Assembly (NCBI GenBank): GCA_037044905.1
Contig: JBAOKB010000168.1
Location: 1-64,000 of the forward strand
Length of the DNA: 64,000 nt
Source of the DNA: Hortaea werneckii
Taxonomy: Eukaryota; Ascomycota; Dothideomycetes; Mycosphaerellales; Teratosphaeriaceae
Direction of reading: 5' to 3'
Part shown: in pieces, positions 56,071 to 64,000 of the stretch
Numbering within the stretch: the stretch's first letter is position 1
How the letters are laid out: every line of letters starts with the position of its first letter
Made by a program: the position numbers and the translations under genes
Notes under the pieces: model-generated
What the model saw: the letters and a program-made list of their open reading frames with translations, nothing else
Told to the model about the DNA's origin: nothing
Database searches by the model: none

Positions 56071-59000
56071 ATGACCAGCTTCGCCCACTGCAGCGCATGG
56101 TGGAATTACTCCGACGGGGACTTCTCATCATGCTTTGAACACGACTATTTGCAGACATTGATTCCGCTGGTTGCGTGCGGAATCTCCGTGTTAGTCGTTG
56201 CATTGCAAGCCTTCCGAAAGCTCCTACAACAGAATACCGACACGCATGGATACACGAAACTCGACAATTCTGGTCTGAATGGAACAGCGGTAGCTCGAGA
56301 GCGCGCAGGGGATGATGCAGATGATACGGAGGACGAGGAGGAGGAGGAGTTTGAGCGCAATGAAGAGCTTGCGCTGCAGCCAAAGCGAAGCCAGACGGGA
56401 CTTTCCACCATCACGGTCGATAGACCGAGTGGCGAGATTGCAATCGCTGTGGTAGAGGAGCTGGCAGTGTTTGTGGAGATTGGGATACAAGTTGCTGCAT
56501 TGATCCTCAACGCATGGGGCAAGAACGGCACGATCGCTGCTGCTGCCAGCGTGGCAACATGGGGCTACATTGCAGTCCTGACCTCGATGCGCCTTCTCCT
56601 GAGCAGCACTTCGCAAATCGCTTTCCCCAAGCTCTGGTATCATACGGCCGTCCTTTACGGAATTGAATGGATATGTGCCATCTTGCTCTTCCGATCCGAG
56701 ATCATCTACCCGAGATCAACCGTTTCGCAAGCTCTAACAAGCGCACACTTCGGCATTACTACGATCCTGTTCCTGATTGCTTTGATGTCGCGGAAGGGTA
56801 ACAAACCGGTCGAGCTCGAATATGAGGGCGATCTGGAGCCATCTAAAGAGCCTCTTGCCAGCTTATTTTCGCTTGCAACATTCTCCTGGATAGATCCGAT
56901 CGTGTGGACAGGATACCGCAAGACCACCGAAATGTCAGACGTATGGAACTTGAATCCAAAGGACAAGGCTTCCGCCATCCTGGCAGACTACAGGCAATGC
57001 AAGAAAACGACAATCCTGGCTTTCCACTTGCTCAAATACTTCAAGCGCGGCTTGATCACTCAGGCTTTATGGGCATCGATATCGGGAGTGGTGACATTCG
57101 TCCCAACGTTGCTCTTGAAGGTCATTTTGCAGTACGTCGAAGATCCAGCATCGACACCACGCAACGCTGCTTGGTTCTACGTCATCCTTCTATTCGTGTC
57201 TGGAGTCGTCAACGCGCTATCGAGTGGCCAAGCTCTCTGGGTGGGTCGTAAGGTCTGCATCAGGCTTCGTGCTATCATCATCGGTGAAATCTACGCCAAA
57301 GCACTTCGTCGACGAGCAGCTGCAGGCGCAGATAAGGTGCTCGGCCAGGGCGAGAAGAAGGACGAAAAGGAGGAGAAAGAAGGCCTCCTCAAGAAAATCA
57401 TGTCTTTTGGTCGGAAGAAGAAGTCGGACAAAGGCAAGTCAGATGGCAATGCACAGGAGGCCGATGACTCGCAGGTCACTTCTGGCGCGATTATTAACCT
57501 GATGGCCGTCGATTCATTTAAGGTCGCCGAAGTTAGCGCTTACCTGCACTTCTTGTGGGCGGAAACACCCGTCCAATTCGTCCTGGCTATCGTGCTGCTC
57601 TACCAGATTCTAGGTTACAGTAGCATTGCTGGAATTGGTACCATGGGCCTCTTGCTGCCGATTAACATGTGGATTTCGAAGCAATTTGCTACGGTACAAA
57701 AGCAGATTCTCGCAGCCACCGACGCGCGAATCCACACAACGAATGAGGTCCTGACGAACATCCGCATTATCAAGTATTTCGCGTGGGAGCAGCGTTTCCT
57801 CGGCGGAGTCGAGGAGAAGCGTCGAACCGAGCTCAGGTATCTGCGGAACCGCTACATCATCTGGGCCACAGCAGCTACCATCTGGTCTGGTGCGCCAGTG
57901 TTGATCACTTTCCTTACTTTCCTGGTATACACAGTGGTAGAGAAGAAGGACCTCATCCCCTCGATCGCCTTTACGGCACTCTCGCTCTTCAGTCTGCTGC
58001 GCATCCCTCTGGATCAGTTGGCCGACATGGTAGCACACGTGCAGGAATCGAAGGTGTCCGTTGATCGTGTGGAGGAGTACCTCAACGAACCGGAGACAGA
58101 CAAGTACAGGCAGCTTGAGAAGACCGCGCGCGACGACGATGGTGAAGTCATTATCGGTTTTGACAAGGCGACTTTCAGCTGGGGTGGCCGCGACTCGGAC
58201 GACTTCAAGATGATTGACATGGACTTGCGCTTCAAGGTCGGCCAGCTGAATATCATCATCGGCCCGACAGGAAGTGGCAAGACCTCGCTGTTGATGGCTT
58301 TGCTCGGTGAAATGTCTCTGCTTGAGGGTTCTGTATATCTCCCTGGTGGCCGTAGCCGGGAGGATCTCAAGGTCGATCCAGACACCGGCTTAACGGAAAG
58401 CGTGGCTTACTGCGCGCAGCAAGCTTGGCTTGTGAACGGCACGATCAAGGAGAACATTGTCTTTGCCAGCAAGTGGGATGCGAGACGCTACAAGAATGTC
58501 ATAGTTGCATGCTCGTTGCAGCGCGACCTGGAGATTCTTGATTCCGGAGACCAGACGATCGTTGGCGAGAAGGGCGTGACGCTCTCCGGGGGTCAGAAGC
58601 AACGAATCAGCTTGGCTCGTGCACTCTATTGCAACGCGAGACATGTCCTGATGGACGATGTGCTCAGTGCCGTCGACTCCCACACCGCCAAATGGATCTT
58701 TGAGAAGGCATTGATGGGCCCGCTAATGTACAACCGCACCTGCATCCTGGTCACGCATAATGCTACGCTGTGTCTTCCACCTTCGGAATTTGCTGTGCTG
58801 CTCGAAAACGGCAAAGTCGCTACCCAAGGCTCGCCTTCGAAGGTCATTTCATCTGGCTTGTTGGCAGAGGACATGTCCAAGTTCGAGTCGAAGCCAGCGT
58901 CCAAGGCTGCATCTACTCTACCGTCCCGCGTGCCGTCTGGTATTGGCGGCGAGGAGCCTCTTGGCGAGACCAGCAACGGCCACATGTCGGTGCCGAATGG

Positions 59001-61239
59001 TGAACCCACCGGTGTGCAGAACGGCGAGCCATTGTCAAAGGTGGTCTCCAAGGACATCCCTGGTATGAACAACACCAACGGCTCATCCGGTCAGGAGAAG
59101 AAGGCAGAAGGTGCCGTCAAGCTTCAGATCATTACCATGTACCTCAGCCAGATGGGAGGATGGTTCTACTGGAGTGTAGCCGCGCTCTGCTTTGCACTGC
59201 AGCAGGTCTCGCAGGTCTCAACAACTGTTTGGATTCGCCAATGGGCAAACGCATACACTCAGCATGAAGCCATCTCGACCTTGGATACCCACCATGCCTC
59301 CCCAATCACCCATGTTCGCGGCGGCATAAGTGGCTCCTTTAACTGCCTCCGCAGTGGATCCTGCATTTGGAGCCTGCCGTCGTGGCAGCAACCCAGCACC
59401 GGCTTGACGATCTCTGCGCTGGGATCAGAAGTTGACGTTGGTTACTACCTCGGAGTCTACGGCGTCTTGGGTATTGCCTACATGATCATCACTTTCCTCC
59501 GCGAAGGTGTGCTCTTTGGCGGTTCCCTCGCTGCCTCCACGCGCATCCACCGTACGCTGATGGAAAACGTCACGCACGCCAAGTTCCGCTTCTTCGATTC
59601 CACGCCGCTGGGTCAAATCATGAACCGCTTCTCCAAGGACATTGAGTCGGTTGACCAGGAAATCGCGCCCGTGGCTGTCGGCGTGGTGCACTGTCTGGCT
59701 TCCATCATTACGATTGTGGTCTTGATTTCGGTCATCACGCCTGGCTTCCTCATCGCGGGCGTCTTCATCACCGCGCTGTACTTCCTGATCGGCAAATTCT
59801 ACATCAATTCGTCCCGTGACCTTAAGCGTCTGGAGTCTGTCCAGCGCAGCCCGCTTTACCAGCAGTTCGGAGAGACTTTGTCCGGCATGACTACCATCCG
59901 AGCCTATGGTGACGAGCGACGTTTCATTCGCGAGAACATCCACCGTGTCAATACTCATTCTCGGCCGTTCATTTATCTTTGGGGCGCCAACAGATGGCTC
60001 GCCTTCAGAGTGGATGTGGTCGGCGCGCTTGTGTCCTTCTTCACTGGTGTTTTCGTTTTGTTGAGTGTTGGTCGCATCGATGCAGGTGCGGCCGGTCTCG
60101 CCATGACATACGCGGTCACTTTCACGGAGAACGTGCTTTGGTTTGTACGTCTTCTACGCCAGCAACGAGCAGAACATGAACTCCGTGGAGCGTGTCAAGG
60201 AATATCTTGATGTGGATCAAGAAGCGGCTATGGTAGTACCTGAGAACCGGCCCGATGCCAATTGGCCAAGCAAGGGCTCGGTGGAATTCATCGGCTACAG
60301 CACGCGCTACAGGGACGACTTCGACTTTGTCTTGAAGAATCTGACGTTCAAGATTATGCCTGGCGAGAAGGTCGGCGTGGTGGGTCGAACGGGAGCTGGC
60401 AAGAGTTCGATGGCGCTGGCGCTGTTCCGCGCTCTGGAAGCCGAGCAAGGCAAGATCCTTATTGACGATGTGGACATCGGTCTCATCGGCCTGCAGGACT
60501 TGCGCGAGAACATCGTCATGGTACCGCAAGATCCTACCCTCTTCACAGGCACAATCAGAACCAATTTAGACCCCTTCGGCCTATTCACCGACGAAGAGAT
60601 CTTCACTGCCTTGCGTGGTGTCCAGCTAGTCGGTGCTCCTTCAGCAACCGGCTCCGCCGCGCCATCAAGACCACAAACCCCCGTGAACGGCACCTCCACA
60701 CCTACGAAGGGCAGCTCTTCCGCCGCAGACACTAGCGCTTTGGAAAACAAGAACATCTTCCGGAACCTGAACTCCCAAGTCGCAGAGTCCGGCAGCAATC
60801 TGTCTCAGGGACAGCGACAGCTCCTGTGCCTGGCAAGAGCCTTGCTGAAGGCTCCCAAGGTCCTACTGATGGACGAGGCTACCGCGTCGATCGACTACGC
60901 CACCGACTCCAGGATCCAAGAGACCATCCGCAAAATCCGGAATACCACTGTCACGATCGCACATCGACTCCAGGTAAGTTCTTTAACTAGACGCCACATC
61001 CCCTAAAAGGGTTGTGAAATTGTTTGCTGACCATATATACTTCCCAGACTATCATCGATTACGACAAGGTCCTCGTGCTCGACAAGGGCGAGGTGATCGA
61101 ATACGGCGACCCTTTCGACCTCGTCAGCAAGGAAGGCGGCATCTTCCGCGGCATGTGCGAGATGAGTGGGGACTTCGACGTGCTGGAGCGGGAAGCGGCG
61201 AAGGCACATGATGCGCGGCGGTTGGTCGACGATAGCTAG
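56071..61239 (+). CDS. ABCC/MRP-type ABC transporter (vacuolar bile-acid permease-like)
   Basis: About 1,698 residues. The N-terminal TMD0 helices, a first TMD after FSLATFSWIDPIVWTG, and NBD1 (Walker A GPTGSGKTS near residue 731, signature LSGGQKQ near 838, Walker B HVLMDDVLS) are followed by a linker, a second TMD and NBD2 (GRTGAGKSS, LSQGQRQ, VLLMDEATAS). The frame changes near 60150, between ENVLWFVR and YASNEQNMNSVERV, with no intron possible: a 1-2 base assembly indel is likely. A final 74-nt intron (60974-61047) precedes the last exon ending at 61239. The organisation resembles yeast Ybt1-type transporters that export bile acids, glutathione conjugates or other organic anions into the vacuole. 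Confidence 0.88.
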
Positions 61240-61566
61240 ATGGGAGAGGAAAGCATTGTTGTTTTCTTCTTTTCGGAGGAATCGTGGTTCGTTTTTACAG
61301 AGAGCAGGCAAGGCATTCTGATGAGCGTTTTCCTCTCCGCATGGCGTTGGTCTTGTCAGGAATTAGGCATCTTGTTCTTTTGTAGTTCTAAAGTTGTTTT
61401 TTTTCTTGACCCGCTAGTATAGTGATCTCCTTTCTTTTCAAAACAAAAAGACGGGGGGTAGGGCTGGATATATAAACCTCATACTTGTAGTTGTACAAAT
61501 TTTAAGGAGAAGAGAAGAAAGAAAAGAAAAGAAAAATTCTATCACAAATCCAACACCAGCACATTT
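61240..61566. other. Intergenic, 327 bp, between convergent genes
   Basis: Shared 3' region, T-rich. Nothing else seen. Confidence 0.5.
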
Positions 61567-62382
61567 CTATTCGCCATCCTGCTCTCCTGATACCGCCGAC
61601 GCATTAGCCGCCCGCTGCTCCGCCGACTTTTCAATCTCAGCCTCATACCGCCTCCACACTTCCGCGTCGCGATGCAGCTTCTTCTGTTGCCGGGTCAGGA
61701 GTTCGTGGCGGCGCAGGCGCTGGTCGGCTTCGATCATGCTGCCGAGGGTCATGCCGCTCATTTGGAGGAAGCTGGATATCAAGTCAGGTTAGGAAGAACA
61801 TCCAAAGCGTTGGAACTGGGGGAAGGGTTAAGGGTTGGGAGGAGGGAAACGGGGACATGGATGTCTTGGGTATCCCTTCGTCCCGCATCGTTGTTCTTCT
61901 TCGCGAACAGGGAAAGGTTGAGAGGAAGGGGGAGGTGAAGGAAGGGAGGAGGGCAAATGGACTAACACTTTAAACTGGATCGTAACCCCCGATAGATGGG
62001 ACTGTATAGCCATGCGACGCCTGCTGCAGCCGCGCTGAAGAGACCCCACTACATAAGAAAGAGAAGAGATCAAGTCAGCCTAAGGTTTAATGATACTTGA
62101 GAGCTGTTTGATATGAGGGATTGATGTGTTTTGTGATGTTTTTTGTGCTTATTTTCTATTTTCCTTTTTCCCCTTCTTCTTTTCTTTTCCAATCGCAATG
62201 ATCATAAAGGTGAGCCCCTGGGATCAAAGGTGATTTTTTTCTTTTTCACAAAAAAAAAATAGAGGAGTTGTAAAGTCTTGAAAACCTACCTTGGCGGCTC
62301 CTACAGCAGCTCCACGAGTGGCTACCCATGCTGCCCCGTTCAGCTCCTCGTCGTGCGCCAAGCTACCGTGTGTCCGGACCAT
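61567..62382 (-). CDS. Small conserved-looking single-TM protein (three exons)
   Basis: Three minus-strand exons, 62382-62290, 62048-61969 and 61771-61567, give 125 residues in phase. The introns are 241 and 197 nt, longer than most here. Exon 1 reads MVRTHGSLAHDEELNG and ATRGAAVGAAK. Exon 2 is a TM-like segment (WGLFSAAAAGVAWLYSPIY). Exon 3 is a charged helix (QMSGMTLGSMIEADQRLRR, then REEL-type repeats ending GEQDGE). The small size, a single helix and a soluble charged tail fit a mitochondrial inner-membrane accessory protein, but I cannot name it. Only exon 3 is visible as an open frame. Confidence 0.6.
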
Positions 62383-63165
62383 AGTGATTAGGAGAAAAGG
62401 ATCCTCTATCGCATCTAAGCGGGATGTGGAATTGATTCAGAGGATCGGAAATATAAAAAGTAAGAATAATAAGTTAGGCAGAAGATAGATGTAGAGAGAT
62501 GGAAAGGAAGAACGCACGTGCCCAGCTTCAGAGGAGAAAGAAGTGGTGACGTTGTTTCAAAGACGAAAAGTCCCCGACCAAAGCCCGGATACTGTGGCGA
62601 CCGCAAGACCGTAGTTACATGGTGCAAGATACTGCATCTCTGTACGGATCATACAGCATTCTTTTCAATAGCAGTTGGAACATTTTGACGATAGTGGCAA
62701 GTATGAATTTGATAGTCTTTCCTTTGAAAAAAAAAAAAAAAAAAAAAAAAAGGCAACGGACTAAACGGAATGGCAGAAAAGAAAAGAAAATATACAATTC
62801 ATATTCACCTGCGAAAAGCCATACCATACCATGCAATTTCCCATTCTTGAACCCTATCTCACATTCGTCATGTCTATCCCCTACCGAGTAGATCTACAAC
62901 ATCCAAAATTCCACAACCAAACTCCTATGTCATCGCGACAAAGGGGGGGAAAAAAAAAAGGAAGCAAAGATTAGTCGCTGAATTTCCCGAGGGTGATGAG
63001 CAGAACGATTCTCAAACCGAACCCGATATTCCATCCCTTCCCCAAAACCAAAAGAAACCCCGCAAGGAGATAGAAATAGAGAGAGAGGACAAAACGCAAG
63101 AAGATTAACAGAATCAACTCCTCACCTCTTCTCTTCTCCATCTCTCCAATCCACATCAGCAGCAG
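62383..63165. other. Intergenic, 0.78 kb, with A24 run
   Basis: No supported gene. A 24-base poly-A run lies at about 62727-62750 and a short G7A9 run near 62944. Confidence 0.5.
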
Positions 63166-64000
63166 TCATCCGACTTCCTCTTGACTCCCCTCATCCTCCT
63201 GATTTTCCCCACCGTCTTCGTACCCCGGACACCCCGGCTTCCGCCAGCGATGGCTGAGCGGGGCATGATTAGGACAAAAACAAAAATCGTCCTCGAAGCC
63301 GGAGATGAGGGACATCTGATGGCTATTAAGCCTCGACGCCGCGGACTTCGTCTCCGCCGTGGTCGTCGAAGAGGGTGTCGATGTCGTCGATGTCTCTAGA
63401 GGAAGAGGAGCAGGAGGGGCTCGGGACGAAGCAACCAAGTTCGATACGACCTCGTCGGCGTCGCTAGGGTTTTCAACAAACGACGACGAGGCCGGACACC
63501 CCCACCACTCTCAGAATCCCTCGTTAAAGGACGACCAGAGGATGCACGAACCCCTCCATCATCCCTCACCTCCTCCCCCTGCAACCCCGGGAAAACCCCC
63601 CTCTCCACCACCACCCCCTCATCAACAAACCGCTTCAGCATCCCCTTAACCATCCTGCCCAGATCGAACAATTCCGCCGTGGAAACCCTCTGGGTCGGGT
63701 CTCCGCGAGAGCAGATCTCGTCAAGGACAAGAGACCCGGGAGGCCCGGGCCCAGGGCGGAGAAGAGCTCGAAGTCGTGCGTCAGGGAAGGGGGAGCGGGG
63801 TGGAAGGGGAGGTTGCGGGGGTTGTAGATGTTGGTGGGAGCTGGTGGTGGCGGGGTGGGACAGTAGGGTTCTTGGCGGTAGCAGCCTTCTCCGGGGAGGA
63901 AGGGGAAGGGGCAGAAGCCGAGGAAGAGTCCCTGGGTAAAGATTGCAGAACCAGCGGCCGGTGGCGAGGGTGTACAGGACGGCGCCGAAACAGTAGATGT
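63166..64000 (-). CDS. Kinase-like protein, 3' part only, frame broken
   Basis: Cut by the window edge. On the minus strand the first residues read IYCFGAVLYTLATGRWF, which resembles subdomain IX of protein kinases. The frame then jumps near 63940 to a Pro-rich insert (GEGCYRQEPYCPT, NIYNPRNLPFHPAPP), near 63735 to DEICSRGDPTQRVSTAELFD and GRMVKGMLKRF, and near 63520 to EWWGCPASSSFVENPSDADE, finishing FEDDFCFCPNHAPL and a stop at 63166. Each segment is protein-like, so G/C-run indels are the simplest explanation. Identification as a kinase rests on a short motif and the DPTQRVS-like subdomain XI; the catalytic loop lies outside the window. Confidence 0.45.

Overview
The window is one physical end of a filamentous ascomycete chromosome (Pezizomycotina; Dothideomycetes is my best guess). 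The evidence is a CCCTAA telomere, a telomere-linked RecQ-type helicase, a block that looks destroyed by RIP, short GT-AG introns with CTAAC/CTGAC branch sites, and typical fungal families (Zn2Cys6 regulator, GFA enzyme, laccase, QutD-like quinate permease, fungal NLR debris). The first 46 bases are not genomic: they match the Oxford Nanopore native-barcoding adapter layout. This identifies the technology and explains the many one- or two-base frame breaks in otherwise healthy genes further in.

Telomere-proximal part (1-16 kb): adapter, about 23 telomere repeats, a 39-bp duplicated subtelomeric motif, an intact 1,700-aa TLH helicase reading toward the telomere, a 3.4-kb AT-rich block almost devoid of CpA/TpG with traces of terminal inverted repeats, a 5'-truncated NLR-like repeat fragment, a five-exon large membrane protein, a minisatellite, a duplicated promoter-like segment, and a two-exon small secreted protein (effector candidate).

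Accessory part (16-37 kb): a six-exon quinate permease-like MFS transporter, then a group that looks like a cell-surface glycan locus. It comprises an acyltransferase-3 protein, a divergent GT2-like membrane protein that has lost the usual DxD and QxxRW motifs, and a fusion of a secreted GH16/lectin-like domain with an acyltransferase-3 membrane domain. After these come a GFA protein, a Zn2Cys6 regulator, a three-exon secreted glycoprotein and a laccase.

Core part (38-64 kb): mitochondrial ribosomal protein uL5m, a ubiquitin-specific protease ending in a CaaX-like box, a NIPA magnesium transporter, an intradiol dioxygenase, a copper amine oxidase, mitochondrial PGP synthase (PGS1) head-to-head with complex I subunit NDUFA12 (seven exons, including 6- and 7-nt microexons), an ABCC/MRP transporter, a 125-aa single-TM protein and the 3' part of a kinase-like gene cut by the window edge. 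The change from mobile or secreted accessory content to housekeeping genes is gradual, from about 16 to 38 kb. I saw no rRNA, tRNA or CRISPR.
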